DNA of 64,000 bases, from contig NZ_JARVSF010000013.1 of NCBI RefSeq assembly GCF_030209355.1, positions 1-64,000 of the forward strand, given 5' to 3'. This stretch comes from Pseudarthrobacter sp. fls2-241-R2A-127. GTDB taxonomy: Bacteria > Actinomycetota > Actinomycetes > Actinomycetales > Micrococcaceae. Of the stretch, positions 17,543-26,749 are shown piece after piece (position 1 is the stretch's first letter; the number at the start of each line of letters is the position of its first letter). The notes below the pieces were generated by a model that did no database searches, was not told the origin of the DNA, and was given only the letters and a program-made list of their open reading frames with translations. The position numbers and the translations under genes were made by a program.

Positions 17543-17596
17543 GAACCGGCACTCCGGTTCTCAGCCCCGCAGGCCCGGACTCCGCTCCGGGCCTGC
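17543..17596. terminator. paired hairpins between convergent genes, possible terminator
   Basis: GAACCGG-cact-CCGGTTC (17543-17560) is followed by an 11-bp perfect stem GCAGGCCCGGA (17569-17579) with its complement at 17586-17596, which lies inside the 3' coding end of the minus-strand gene. Neither has a T tract, so termination is only suggested. Confidence 0.4.
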
Positions 17597-18265
17597 GCCG
17601 TGCGGCAAGGGCTGTTGCTGTGGGTGCAGCAGGGTGATGGCGTCGTCGTCGGTCAGTTGGCCGAAGTGCCGGTAGAAGCTGCCCACGGCCCGGAACTTGC
17701 CCGGCAGGTGCAGGCATACGACGGCGTCGCACACGCGCTCCAGCGAGGCTTCGGCATCAACGGAACCCACCGGAGCAGCGGCCACCACGGTAGCGGCACC
17801 GCCGGCGCGCACGGCCTCGACGGCGGCCCGCATCGTGGCGCCGGTGGCCAGGCCATCATCCACCAGCAGGACTGTCTTGCCGTCCACGCCCATCAGGGTT
17901 CCCGGGTACAAACCGGCCCGGCGCAGGATTTCGGTGCGTTCGCGGTTCTCCACCTCGTCCAGCCGCTCCGGGCTCACGCCGTGCTGGAGGACCCGCTCCA
18001 GCAGGGGCTTGTTGATCAGGCGGACAATCCGTCCGTGCGCCCATGCCAGGGCGCCGTAGGCGGTTTCCTCGTAGCCGGGGATTCCCAGCTTCCGCACCAG
18101 CACGGCGCCCAGGGGGAGGCGAAGGGCTTGTGCGGTGGCCGCCGCTACCGGGATGCCGCCCCGGGCCAGGCCAAGGACCACGGTGTCCGGCCGCCCATGG
18201 AACGCTGAAAGCGCGGCGGCCAGGCGCAACCCGGCCTCCGTGCGGTCCTCAAAGCGCGTGGCCAT
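17561..18265 (-). CDS. phosphoribosyltransferase domain protein
   Basis: The 234-residue protein has a type I PRTase fold with the PRPP-binding loop TVLLVDDGLATGATM near residues 130-144 and an N-terminal VVLGLARGGIPVA segment. It matches the group of predicted PRTases (COG1926-like) of unknown substrate, often found beside small hydrolases such as dienelactone-type enzymes, which fits the alpha/beta hydrolase next door. The ATG at 18265 has a good GGGGAGGG ribosome-binding site; the earlier in-frame ATG at 18298 has none. Same direction as the hydrolase, 69 bp downstream of it, so possibly one operon. Confidence 0.85.
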   Translation of the reverse strand: MATRFEDRTEAGLRLAAALSAFHGRPDTVVLGLARGGIPVAAATAQALRLPLGAVLVRKLGIPGYEETAYGALAWAHGRIVRLINKPLLERVLQHGVSPERLDEVENRERTEILRRAGLYPGTLMGVDGKTVLLVDDGLATGATMRAAVEAVRAGGAATVVAAAPVGSVDAEASLERVCDAVVCLHLPGKFRAVGSFYRHFGQLTDDDAITLLHPQQQPLPHGAGPERSPGLRG

Positions 18266-18333
18266 GTGTCCCTCCCCGGCGGTCAGGCCCGACGTCAACG
18301 AAAGCCCGTGGCGCGGCCGGGCGCCGCCGGCCC

Positions 18334-19161
18334 CTAGACACCCAGGAAGGAGATGGCGGCCTGCTTAAAGGCCCTGCTGGTGATGGCGTTGGTGTGGTTT
18401 CGGCCCGGGAGGAGCAACTGCTCGGCCATGGACCCGGCGCCGCGCGCAAGCTCGGCGAGGTCCGGCAACGTGCCGGCCCGTTCATCCTTGTCGCCGGCAA
18501 CCAGGAGCATGGGAACATGCGGCACCGCCTCGGCGGGGTCGTAGGGCTCTGCCTTGATGGCTTCCACCAGCGACAGCAGCGCGAAGATGTTGTTGCTCGG
18601 CAGCAGCAGCGCCATCTTCAGCAGCTGGGCGGTCGATTCGTCGGCGATCGGTGTGCCGTCCGCCAGGTAGTCCTGGGCGGCCCGAAGATCGAACGCCGCC
18701 AGCGGGTCGGCGGTGTTGGGTCCGCCCAGCACCAGCCTGTGCACGAGTTCGGGCTGGGTTGCGGCAAACTCCCAGGCGAGCCGGGAACCCAGGGAATATC
18801 CCACCACGTCCAGCCCGCTGGAAGGATCGCCGTCGTGCAGCGGGCGCGCGCCGGCGTCGAACGCTGCCTGGAGCATATCCGCCCTGATCCTGCTGGGGGA
18901 GTAGGAGTCCCGGTCTTCCGGGGCGCCGCTGCGGCCGTGGCCGGGCAGGTCCACGGTGATGACCCGCCGCCCGGCTTCGAGCAGGGCGGCCACCCAGCCG
19001 GTGTCCTCCCAGTTGAGTTTGGACGAGGAGGAGAACCCGTGCAGCAGGAGCACCGGCCGGAGCCCGGCGTCCTCGGCGGGCTCGTGCACCGCCACGTAGA
19101 GTTGCGGGTCGGTGCCCTCGACGGTGTGCGCCTGCTGCTGTCCGGTGTGCCTGCCGCTCAT
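18334..19161 (-). CDS. alpha/beta hydrolase
   Basis: The 275 residues form an alpha/beta-hydrolase domain: oxyanion strand LLLHGFSSSS near residue 40, VDLPGHGRSG near 71, nucleophile elbow VVGYSLGSRL near 118, and a late GRNHTN with the catalytic His. All triad positions look intact. There is no signal peptide, so the enzyme is cytosolic. The substrate (ester, lactone or thioester) cannot be inferred. No oxidoreductase partner is adjacent; the neighbours are a phosphoribosyltransferase and an amino-acid permease. Confidence 0.87.
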   Translation of the reverse strand: MSGRHTGQQQAHTVEGTDPQLYVAVHEPAEDAGLRPVLLLHGFSSSSKLNWEDTGWVAALLEAGRRVITVDLPGHGRSGAPEDRDSYSPSRIRADMLQAAFDAGARPLHDGDPSSGLDVVGYSLGSRLAWEFAATQPELVHRLVLGGPNTADPLAAFDLRAAQDYLADGTPIADESTAQLLKMALLLPSNNIFALLSLVEAIKAEPYDPAEAVPHVPMLLVAGDKDERAGTLPDLAELARGAGSMAEQLLLPGRNHTNAITSRAFKQAAISFLGV

Positions 19162-19240
19162 GGTGTCAGATCCTCATCAGGTACGGCGCCCAGGCGGACC
19201 CGGCGCGTCGGTGCGTCTTCCTTGGAAAGGTAGCTTCACT

Positions 19241-20638
19241 CTACCTGTTGGCAGGCCGGTTCCGGCTGGTGAGCCGGGCGGCGGCGGCGCACGCCAGGGC
19301 GATGCCGGCGATCAGGCCCAAGGTGCTCAGGAGCTGCACGCGGCTGGCCTCCGCGCTGAAGCCGACGGCGAAGATCAGGCCCAGCAGGATCAGGCCCAGG
19401 ATGGTCAAGCCGGGGAAACCCTTCATCCGCAGCGGCAACGGAACCCCGTCCCGGTCGGCGCGGCGCCGGAGGATCAGCTGGGACACCAGCGCGCTGCCCC
19501 ACACCACCAGGCACGTTGAGCCCACCAGCTGGAACAGTGCGGGCAGGACCCGGTCCGGGAACAGCAGCTCCAGGACGGTGGCGATGAAACCGAAGGCCAC
19601 CGAGACCGCAACGGCAAGCATGGGGACGCCGGCACCGTTGAGGCGGGCAAGGACGCGCGGCGCCTCGCCACGCTGGGCCAGCGAGTACGCCATGCGGGAA
19701 GCGCCATAGAGGTTCGCGTTCAGCGCCGAGAGGAGGGCGACGACGGCCACCAGGGTAATGGCAGTGGAGGCGCCGGGGATCCGGGCGGCGTCGAGGACTC
19801 CGGCGAAGGGCGAGGCGAGGCCCGCGGAAGTGGCCGGAAGGACCGCAGCGATGACAAAGACCGAGCCGATGTAGAACACCAGGATCCGCCACACCACGGT
19901 CCGGATGGCCTTGCCGACGCTGCGCTCAGGATCCTCGGTCTCGGCCGCGGCGACCGAGACGATTTCGGTGCCGCCGAACGCGAAGATCACCACGAAGAGG
20001 GCCGCGGCCACCCCGCCCAGGCCATGCGGCGCAAAATTGGTGGTGAGGTTTGACGCTCCGGGGGAGTCGACGCCGGGCAGCAGGCCCAGGAGCAAGGCGG
20101 CGCCGACTGCCAGGAACAGGACAATGACGGCCACCTTGAGGATGGCGAACCAGAACTCGAACTCGCCGAAATTCCGGACGCCGGCCAGGTTGATTCCGGT
20201 GAACACCACCATGAACAGCAGTGCCAGGGCCCAGACCGGTACCACGGACCAGACGGAGAACAGCAGGCCGGCCGCGCCCAGGGCCTCGGCGGCGATCACC
20301 ACCACCAGTTGCAGCCACCACAGCCATCCGATGGTTGCTCCCGCGGTCCGGCCCAGGGCGCGCGCGGCGTAGACCGAAAACGCTCCGCTGTTCGGGTTCG
20401 CGGCTGCCATCTCACCAAGGGCCCACATCACCAGGATGATGAGCGTCCCCGCTACAAGGTACGAGACGAGGACTGCAGGGCCCGCAGCCTGCACCCCGGC
20501 GCCCGAACCCAGGAACAAGCCGGCACCGATGGCGCTGCCGAGCCCCATCATGGTGAGCTGGCGCGACTTCATGGTGTGGCCCGCTGAAGCCTTGCGCGGT
20601 GCTGTGGTGGATGTGGTCGGGGCGGACTTCATCGTCAT
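19241..20638 (-). CDS. APC superfamily amino-acid permease
   Basis: This 465-residue permease has about twelve hydrophobic segments and the amino acid transporter signature near the N-terminus (MKSRQLTMMGLGSAIGAGLFLGSG), plus FAFGGTEIVSVAAAETEDPERSVGKAIRTV in the middle. These match the AAT/GabP-like amino-acid:proton symporters. The substrate is unresolved. I chose the ATG at 20638; the longer in-frame start at 20707 adds 23 residues not found in this family and lies within promoter-like DNA. The 256-bp gap to the nrtR-type gene holds the divergent control region. Confidence 0.88.
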   Translation of the reverse strand: MTMKSAPTTSTTAPRKASAGHTMKSRQLTMMGLGSAIGAGLFLGSGAGVQAAGPAVLVSYLVAGTLIILVMWALGEMAAANPNSGAFSVYAARALGRTAGATIGWLWWLQLVVVIAAEALGAAGLLFSVWSVVPVWALALLFMVVFTGINLAGVRNFGEFEFWFAILKVAVIVLFLAVGAALLLGLLPGVDSPGASNLTTNFAPHGLGGVAAALFVVIFAFGGTEIVSVAAAETEDPERSVGKAIRTVVWRILVFYIGSVFVIAAVLPATSAGLASPFAGVLDAARIPGASTAITLVAVVALLSALNANLYGASRMAYSLAQRGEAPRVLARLNGAGVPMLAVAVSVAFGFIATVLELLFPDRVLPALFQLVGSTCLVVWGSALVSQLILRRRADRDGVPLPLRMKGFPGLTILGLILLGLIFAVGFSAEASRVQLLSTLGLIAGIALACAAAARLTSRNRPANR

Positions 20639-20843
20639 GGGGCGGTAAACCTTCTTGGGGTTGGTTCGTGGTCCGGTCCGGGAGGCCGGAGGTCCTTGTG
20701 GGACCACTTGAATTTACCGCTTCCGGCAGCCGGCAAAAAACGCGTGCACGTTCCCGGCATCCATAGGGGGCTTCCCGTTGCCGCGGCTGCGCTTGGCAGC
20801 TGCCGCGGAAACATTTCCTTTTCCGTCCGCCTGGCCGTAAAAT

Positions 20844-20870
20844 TAGTTTTGGTCAAAGTGACTATAACTA
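20844..20870. promoter_or_regulatory. candidate NrtR operator, 27-bp imperfect palindrome
   Basis: The outer arms TAGTT (20844-20848) and AACTA (20866-20870) and the inner arms GTCA (20852-20855) and TGAC (20859-20862) share one centre at 20857. Ten of thirteen base pairs match. It lies about 25-35 bp before the nrtR-type start and overlaps a TATAAC -10-like sequence, a good position for autorepression of the whole nad operon. Confidence 0.65.
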
Positions 20871-20894
20871 GGGCGGGCGTCCCGATGGCGGGGT

Positions 20895-21623
20895 GTGAAA
20901 GGCGGTGTGACGGTGTACTACAGCTCAGCCAACGTGTCCGAGCGGCAGGCCGCGCCGCCGTCGCTGGCCATCTCCACGGTCATCTTCGCCCTGCGTCCCA
21001 GCGCCACCTCGGGCCGGCCCACCCTGTGGCTGCCGCTGGTCCGCCGCATCAGGGAACCGTTCAAAGGCCTCTGGGCGTTGCCGGGCGGCCCCCTGAGCCA
21101 CCACGAGTCGCTGCAGGACGCCGCGTCCAGGAACCTGCGGGAAACCACCGGCCTGAGCCCCAGCTACCTTGAGCAGCTGTATGCGTTTGGCGGCCTGCAC
21201 CGCTCGCCTGCCCAGCGCGTGGTCTCGATCGTCTACTGGGCCCTGGTCCAGCCCACCGAGGCGGCGCTCGCGGACGAATCGGAGAACGTCCGGTGGTTCC
21301 GGGCCGACCGCCTGGGAGACCTGGCGTTCGACCACAACGCGATCGTTGACTATGCCCTCTGGCGCCTGCGCAACAAGCTCGCCTACGGCTCCATTGCCTA
21401 CCACCTGCTGGGGGAGTACTTCACCCTGGCCCAGGTCCGCGAAGTCTATGAAGCCGTCCTGGACCGCCAGCTGGATCCGGCCAACTTCCGCCGGCAACTC
21501 AAATCCACCCCGGAAATCGAAGACACCGGGGAATACCTCCAGGGCGGCAAGCACCGTCCGCCACGCCTCTACCGCTACACCGGCCGGCCAGGCCTTGACC
21601 CAGACAACAGGAGCACACCATGA
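20895..21623 (+). CDS. nrtR: NrtR-type Nudix-related transcriptional regulator of NAD synthesis
   Basis: NrtR proteins repress NAD biosynthesis and salvage genes, with ADP-ribose as effector. Residues ~15-150 form a Nudix fold, but the Nudix box (GGPLSHHESLQDAASRNLRETTG) lacks the paired acidic residues needed for catalysis, as expected for a sensor. The C-terminal ~80 residues (LLGEYFTLAQVREVYEAVLDRQLDPANFRRQL) form the winged-helix DNA-binding domain of the family. It overlaps nadA by 4 nt (ATGA). GTG at 20895 is given; the GTG at 20907, 4 nt after GAAAGG, is an equally good start. The strong context with nadABC makes the role convincing. Confidence 0.9.
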   Translation: MKGGVTVYYSSANVSERQAAPPSLAISTVIFALRPSATSGRPTLWLPLVRRIREPFKGLWALPGGPLSHHESLQDAASRNLRETTGLSPSYLEQLYAFGGLHRSPAQRVVSIVYWALVQPTEAALADESENVRWFRADRLGDLAFDHNAIVDYALWRLRNKLAYGSIAYHLLGEYFTLAQVREVYEAVLDRQLDPANFRRQLKSTPEIEDTGEYLQGGKHRPPRLYRYTGRPGLDPDNRSTP

Positions 21624-22924
21624 GCAGCGTCAACACGGCCATCCAGCTGATCACGCGCGAACAAGCCGAAAAGGGCGCGGCCGCGGAACGCAGCACCTGC
21701 AGCCCGGCCCTGGCCAAGGGCCCCTGGGACTACGACCTGGCCGAGGCGCTGGCAGGCGTTCCCGCCTACGGCCCGGGAGCCTCCAGCGCAGACCCCGCAC
21801 CAGCCACCACACCCCGCCAGGGCCAGCTGCCGGAGGAATACAAGCTGGCCGGCGACGCAGAACTCGGTGAACGCATCAGGGCGGCCAAAGCCGCACTGGG
21901 TGAACGTGCCGTCATTCTGGGCCACTTCTACCAGCGCGACGAAGTGGTCCAGTACGCGGACTTCGTGGGAGACTCCTTCCAGCTGGCGAACGCAGCCCTG
22001 ACCCGGCCCGAAGCCGAAGCCATCATCTTCTGCGGGGTCCACTTCATGGCCGAGACGGCGGATATCCTCTCAACCCAGGAACAAGCCGTCATCCTGCCCA
22101 ACCTCGCGGCCGGCTGCTCCATGGCGGACATGGCGGACGAGGACTCCGTCGAGGAATGCTGGGACCAGCTCGCGGAAATCTTCGGCACCGAGCCCGACGC
22201 CGACGGCAAAGTGCCCGTCATCCCCGTCACCTACATGAACTCCTCCGCAGCGCTGAAGGCGTTCTGCGGCAAACACGGCGGCATTGTCTGCACCTCCTCC
22301 AACGCCAGGACCGTCCTGGAGTGGGCGTTCCAGCGAGGCCAGCGGGTCCTGTTCTTCCCCGACCAGCACCTGGGCCGCAACACCGCCAAGGCGCTCGGCG
22401 TCCCCCTGGAGCAGATGCCCATGTGGAACCCGCGCAAGGACCTCGGCGGCAATGACGAGCAGGCCCTTCTGGACTCCCGCGTCATCCTCTGGCACGGATT
22501 CTGCTCGGTCCACAAGCGCTTCAACGTGGCGCAGATCGAGAAGGCCCGCGCCGACTACCCCGGCGTCCAGGTCATCGTGCACCCCGAGTGCCCCATGGAG
22601 GTGGTGGACGCCGCGGATTCCGCCGGTTCCACCGATTTCATCAAAAAAGCCATCGCGGCCGCCACCGAGCCCACCACCTTCGCCATCGGCACCGAAATAA
22701 ACATGGTGAACAGGCTCGCCGCCGAGTACCCGCAGCACACCATCTTCTGCCTGGACCCGGTCATCTGCCCCTGCTCCACGATGTACCGCATCCACCCCGG
22801 CTACCTGGCCTGGGTCCTGGAAGAACTGGTGGCCGGCCGGATCGTCAACCGCATCACCGTGGACGAGGACGTGCAGGCCAACGCCAGGACGGCCCTCGAG
22901 CGCATGCTCGCTGCGAGGCCCTAA
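21620..22924 (+). CDS. nadA: quinolinate synthase
   Basis: NadA condenses iminoaspartate with dihydroxyacetone phosphate to quinolinate using a [4Fe-4S] cluster. Characteristic segments are GHFYQRDEVVQYADFVGDSF, FCGVHFMAETAD, FFPDQHLGRNTA, VIVHPECPMEVV, and the C-terminal CLDPVICPCSTMYRI; the three cluster cysteines are expected in the CGVHF, HPECP and CPCS regions. At 434 residues it has an N-terminal extension of about 75 residues compared with short NadA proteins, as in other actinobacteria. ATG lies in the nrtR stop; its TAA shares one base with the nadB ATG. Confidence 0.96.
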   Translation: MSSVNTAIQLITREQAEKGAAAERSTCSPALAKGPWDYDLAEALAGVPAYGPGASSADPAPATTPRQGQLPEEYKLAGDAELGERIRAAKAALGERAVILGHFYQRDEVVQYADFVGDSFQLANAALTRPEAEAIIFCGVHFMAETADILSTQEQAVILPNLAAGCSMADMADEDSVEECWDQLAEIFGTEPDADGKVPVIPVTYMNSSAALKAFCGKHGGIVCTSSNARTVLEWAFQRGQRVLFFPDQHLGRNTAKALGVPLEQMPMWNPRKDLGGNDEQALLDSRVILWHGFCSVHKRFNVAQIEKARADYPGVQVIVHPECPMEVVDAADSAGSTDFIKKAIAAATEPTTFAIGTEINMVNRLAAEYPQHTIFCLDPVICPCSTMYRIHPGYLAWVLEELVAGRIVNRITVDEDVQANARTALERMLAARP

Positions 22925-24654
22925 TGACCGGCCAGCCCGGCACGCCCGTCCGGCGCCTCGCTGTCGTCGGCAGCGGCATCGCCGGCCTCTACGCTGCGCT
23001 GCTCGCCGCCGACGCCGGCGCGGACGTGGCGCTGCTGACCAAAGGCGCCCTGGAGGACAGCAACACCTGGTACGCGCAGGGCGGGATCTCGGCGGTGCTC
23101 GACGCACCGTCACCCGGAGACACCGTTGCCGCGCACATCGCCGACACCCTCCGGGCCGGCGCAGGGCACTGCAACGAGGCAGCCGTCCGCCTGATGTGCA
23201 CCCAGGCACGCCGGGATATCGCCGGGCTCCAGCGGTACGGGGTCCGCTTCGACGCCGGGGAGAAGGGCATAACGCACGACGACGGCCCGGCGCTTGGGCT
23301 CGAAGCGGCGCACAGTGCCCCGCGGATCCTGCACGCAGGCGGGGACGCCACAGGTGCGCGGGTGGCCGCAGCGCTCATCCAGGCCGTCCTGGCCCGACGC
23401 GACCAGGGCAAGCTCAGCGTCTTTTCCCAGGCACAGGCAACCGCCCTGGTCACCACGAACGGCAGCGTAAACGGAGTCGAATACCTCCAGGCCGGCCGGC
23501 AGTCCTTCCTGGCCGCCGATGCCGTCCTGCTGGCCAGCGGCGGAGCAGGCCAGCTGTTCGCCCAAACCACCAACCCCAGCGTCGCCACCGCGGACGGGCT
23601 GGCGCTCGCCGTCCGCGCCGGGGCGGTAGTGAAAGACCTCGAATTCTTCCAGTTCCACCCCACCTGCCTGGTCAGTTCCGCCACCGCCCACCCCGGCCGG
23701 CTGGACGGTCCACTGCTGATCTCCGAGGCGGTCCGCGGCGAAGGGGCCACCCTGCTGGACGCTGGCGGCCGGCGCTTCATGCAGGCCTACCACCCCGACG
23801 CCGAACTCGCGCCCCGCGACGTCGTCTCACGCAGCATCGCCCTGCACCTGGCCAAACTCGGCGATCCCAACGGCCACGTCTACCTCGACGCCCGCGGCAT
23901 CGAGCAGGCCAAAGGCGTCGGCTTCCTCCGCCGGCGGTTCCCCACCCTCACCCGGAAAACCCTCGAAGCCGGCATCGACTGGACCCGTGAACTGGTTCCC
24001 GTCGCCCCTGCCGCCCACTACTGGATGGGCGGGGTGGAAACCGACCTTTCAGGCCGGACCACGGTCCCCGGCCTCTACGCCGCCGGCGAGGTTGCGTGCA
24101 CGGGGGTCCAAGGGGCAAACCGGCTGGCCAGCAACTCCCTCCTCGAGGGACTCGTCTTTGGCCGCCGCGCTGTTGAAAGCTTCCTCTCCGGTGACAGGGG
24201 CTGGGGCGCGTCCCGCGTCAGTGATGCTCCGCGTGCTGCCTCGGCCGCGGGCGGCCTCCGCTTGACGCACGCTTCCGCACCCCTGCCGCGAAACGCGAGT
24301 GCGCACGTCACCGTCCCTGCTGCTTTAGAAGGCGCGGGCGGGTCTGAGCCGTTTTCCCGGGAGGCTCTTCGCCGCCTCATGACCTCGCACGCCGGGGTGC
24401 TGCGGTCCGGGGAATTGCTGGCTGAGGCTGCCCGGACGCTCGACCGGTGGGCTGGCGTCGTCCATCCCGCTGACGCATCCCCGGAGGGTCCCGTGGCGCA
24501 CGAGGACCGGAACCTTCTGCTGGCCGCCCGGCTGCTGGTGGCCGCCGCACTGAACCGCACTGCATCGCTGGGCGCCCACTACCGCAGCGACGAAGCCGCC
24601 GAACCTGAAAACACTTGCCCTCCGCGCCCGAAAGCGAGCCTGCTCCATGACTGA
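22924..24654 (+). CDS. nadB: L-aspartate oxidase
   Basis: NadB is the FAD enzyme that oxidises L-aspartate to iminoaspartate for NadA. The N-terminal dinucleotide motif VVGSGIAGLYAALLAADAG, the SNTWYAQGGISAVL segment, HTDG-type mid region here as RILHAGGDATGARV, FFQFHPTCL, and SRSIALHL with the APAAHYWMGGVETD active-site region are all present. 576 residues; the C-terminal helical domain is Ala-rich. The start ATG overlaps the nadA stop by one base. The 3' end overlaps nadC by 8 nt. Co-production with NadA avoids loss of unstable iminoaspartate. Confidence 0.96.
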   Translation: MTGQPGTPVRRLAVVGSGIAGLYAALLAADAGADVALLTKGALEDSNTWYAQGGISAVLDAPSPGDTVAAHIADTLRAGAGHCNEAAVRLMCTQARRDIAGLQRYGVRFDAGEKGITHDDGPALGLEAAHSAPRILHAGGDATGARVAAALIQAVLARRDQGKLSVFSQAQATALVTTNGSVNGVEYLQAGRQSFLAADAVLLASGGAGQLFAQTTNPSVATADGLALAVRAGAVVKDLEFFQFHPTCLVSSATAHPGRLDGPLLISEAVRGEGATLLDAGGRRFMQAYHPDAELAPRDVVSRSIALHLAKLGDPNGHVYLDARGIEQAKGVGFLRRRFPTLTRKTLEAGIDWTRELVPVAPAAHYWMGGVETDLSGRTTVPGLYAAGEVACTGVQGANRLASNSLLEGLVFGRRAVESFLSGDRGWGASRVSDAPRAASAAGGLRLTHASAPLPRNASAHVTVPAALEGAGGSEPFSREALRRLMTSHAGVLRSGELLAEAARTLDRWAGVVHPADASPEGPVAHEDRNLLLAARLLVAAALNRTASLGAHYRSDEAAEPENTCPPRPKASLLHD

Positions 24655-25564
24655 ACCCGCCGTAATCGACCACGCCGCAGCCGTGCGCCCACCCCTGGAC
24701 CTGACGCTTCCGGCGGCCCCCGTGCGGGACATCCTGGAGCGGGCCTTCGCCGAGGACGCACCCTCCGGGGACATCACGTCCCAACTCCTGATCCCCGCCG
24801 GAGCGCGCGCCACCGCCGTCCTCAGCGCCCGGGTTACCGGCATCCTCAGCGGGGCCACCGTATTCCGTGACGCCATGGAACTTGTGGACCCCGCCACCCG
24901 GGTGGAACTGCTCGTCGCGGACGGCCAGGCGTTCGACGCCGGCACGCACCTGGCCCGGGTCAGCGGAACCGCACGCTCGGTCCTGCTGGCCGAACGCGTG
25001 GCGCTCAACCTGGTCCAGCGAATGTCCGCGATCGCCACCAAGACCGCCGAATTCGTGCGGCTCACGGAAGGCACCCGCGCCCGCATCACGGACACCCGCA
25101 AGACCACCCCCGGCCTGCGTGTCCTGGAACGCTTCGCCGTCAGGTGCGGAGGCGGTTCCAACCACCGGTACAGCCTCTCGGACGCAGTCCTGGCCAAAGA
25201 CAACCACCTGGCCGTGATGACCGGCGGAGACCCGGCCAAACTCACCGGGCTCCTGCTGGCGGCCAAGGCACAGCTGGGACACACCACCCACTTCGAAGTG
25301 GAGGTGGACAGGATGGACCAGATCGAGCCGGTCCTCGCGGCAGGGGTGGACACCATCATGCTGGACAACTTCACCGTGCCCGAACTGCGGGCCGGAGTTG
25401 CCCTGGTTGCCGGACGCGCCCTGGTGGAAGCCAGCGGCAACGTCAACCTGGACACCGTCGCGGCGATCGCCGCCACCGGGGTGGACGTCATCTCGGTGGG
25501 GGCACTCACGCACACCGTCGCCGCCCTGGACCTGGGCCTGGACGTCGAACTGACTGCCGGGTGA
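24647..25564 (+). CDS. nadC: nicotinate-nucleotide pyrophosphorylase (carboxylating)
   Basis: NadC converts quinolinate and PRPP to nicotinate mononucleotide, CO2 and PPi. The 305 residues show EDAPSGDITS near residue 37, ERVALNLVQRMSAIATKTAEFV, the substrate-binding TRKTTPGLRVLERFAVRCGGGSNHR core, LAKDNHL, and the C-terminal EASGNVNLDTVAAIAATGVDVISVGALTHT. All are standard for the family. It overlaps nadB by 8 nt and is followed 3 nt later by a cysteine desulfurase. Confidence 0.97.
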   Translation: MTEPAVIDHAAAVRPPLDLTLPAAPVRDILERAFAEDAPSGDITSQLLIPAGARATAVLSARVTGILSGATVFRDAMELVDPATRVELLVADGQAFDAGTHLARVSGTARSVLLAERVALNLVQRMSAIATKTAEFVRLTEGTRARITDTRKTTPGLRVLERFAVRCGGGSNHRYSLSDAVLAKDNHLAVMTGGDPAKLTGLLLAAKAQLGHTTHFEVEVDRMDQIEPVLAAGVDTIMLDNFTVPELRAGVALVAGRALVEASGNVNLDTVAAIAATGVDVISVGALTHTVAALDLGLDVELTAG

Positions 25565-25567
25565 CCC

Positions 25568-26734
25568 GTGATCTTCCTTGACGCCGCCGCAACCACGCCC
25601 GTCCGCCGCGAGGTGCTGGACGCCATGTGGCCCTACCTCACGGGCGGTTTCGGAAACCCCTCCAGCCACCACACGCTCGGTGAGGAAGCAGCGGCGGCAC
25701 TGGCGGGGGCGCGGTCCGCTGTGGCCACCGTCCTGGGCTGCCGGCCGGGGGAAGCCGTGTTCACCTCCGGCGGGACGGAAGCGGACAACCTTGCCGTCAA
25801 AGGCATTGCCCTGGCCCGGCAGGCTGCCAACCCGCTGCTGAACCGGGTGGTGATCAGCGCCGTAGAGCACCCGGCCGTGGAGGAATCCGCCCGGTACCTC
25901 GAACGGTTCCACGGGTTCGCGGTGGACGTGGTGCCCGTGGACCCGTCCGGCCTGGTCAGCCCGGATGCCCTCGCCGCGGTGCTCGGGCCGGAAACCGCGC
26001 TGGTTAGCATCATGTACGCCAACAACGAGATCGGCACCGTGCAGCCCATCGCCGCCCTGGCGGCCCTGGCCCGCAGCCAGGGCATTCCGTTCCACACCGA
26101 TGCCGTCCAGGCGGCCGGCTGGCTGCCGCTGGACGCCAGGGCGCTGGGCGTGGACGCGATGAGCATCTCCGGGCACAAGCTGGGGGCGCCCAAGGGATGC
26201 GGGGTGCTCTATGTCCGCAGCCGCATCAGGCTCGAACCGGTGATCCACGGTGGGGGCCAGGAGCGGGGCCGCCGTTCAGGCACCGAAAACGTGGCCGGGG
26301 CGGTGGGACTGGCCACCGCCCTGACGCTGGCCCGTGCGGGGCAGGAGGAGCAACGGGACAGGGTGGCTGCCCTGCGAGACAGGTTCATCGTCGCGGTCCT
26401 GGACGGCGTGCCGGACGCCGTCCTTACCGGCCATCCCACCGAGCGGCTGCCGTCGGTGGCGTCGTTCTGCTTCCCGGGGACCAGCGGCGAATCCGTCCTC
26501 CTGGAGCTGGAACGCCGCGGCGTGGTCTGCTCCAGCGGCTCGGCCTGCGCTGCCGGCTCTGACGCTCCTTCGCCGGTTCTGACGGCCCTCGGAGTCCCCG
26601 CTGAGCTGGCTCAGACCGCCGTCCGCTTCAGTTTCGATGCCGCCGTGACGCAGGCAGACCTGGAGGCAGCAGCGGCGGCGGTTCAGGCCGCCGTCGCCGG
26701 TGTCCGGAACCTCGGTGCAGGCTACAGCCGCTGA
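25568..26734 (+). CDS. cysteine desulfurase (NifS/IscS-like) of the nad operon
   Basis: This PLP enzyme takes sulfur from cysteine for Fe-S cluster building. The PLP lysine motif SISGHKLGAPKGCG is near residue 200, HTDAVQAAG supplies the conserved PLP contacts, and the catalytic cysteine loop CSSGSACAAGS near 322 is intact. 388 residues, GTG start 3 nt after nadC. Its place as last gene of nrtR-nadABC suggests that it supplies the NadA [4Fe-4S] cluster, as NifS-like proteins next to nadB do in Bacillus; that partnership is inferred from position. No IscU, SufU or thiouridylase gene is adjacent. Confidence 0.92.
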   Translation: MIFLDAAATTPVRREVLDAMWPYLTGGFGNPSSHHTLGEEAAAALAGARSAVATVLGCRPGEAVFTSGGTEADNLAVKGIALARQAANPLLNRVVISAVEHPAVEESARYLERFHGFAVDVVPVDPSGLVSPDALAAVLGPETALVSIMYANNEIGTVQPIAALAALARSQGIPFHTDAVQAAGWLPLDARALGVDAMSISGHKLGAPKGCGVLYVRSRIRLEPVIHGGGQERGRRSGTENVAGAVGLATALTLARAGQEEQRDRVAALRDRFIVAVLDGVPDAVLTGHPTERLPSVASFCFPGTSGESVLLELERRGVVCSSGSACAAGSDAPSPVLTALGVPAELAQTAVRFSFDAAVTQADLEAAAAAVQAAVAGVRNLGAGYSR

Positions 26735-26749
26735 CCGGGCGCCGACTGC

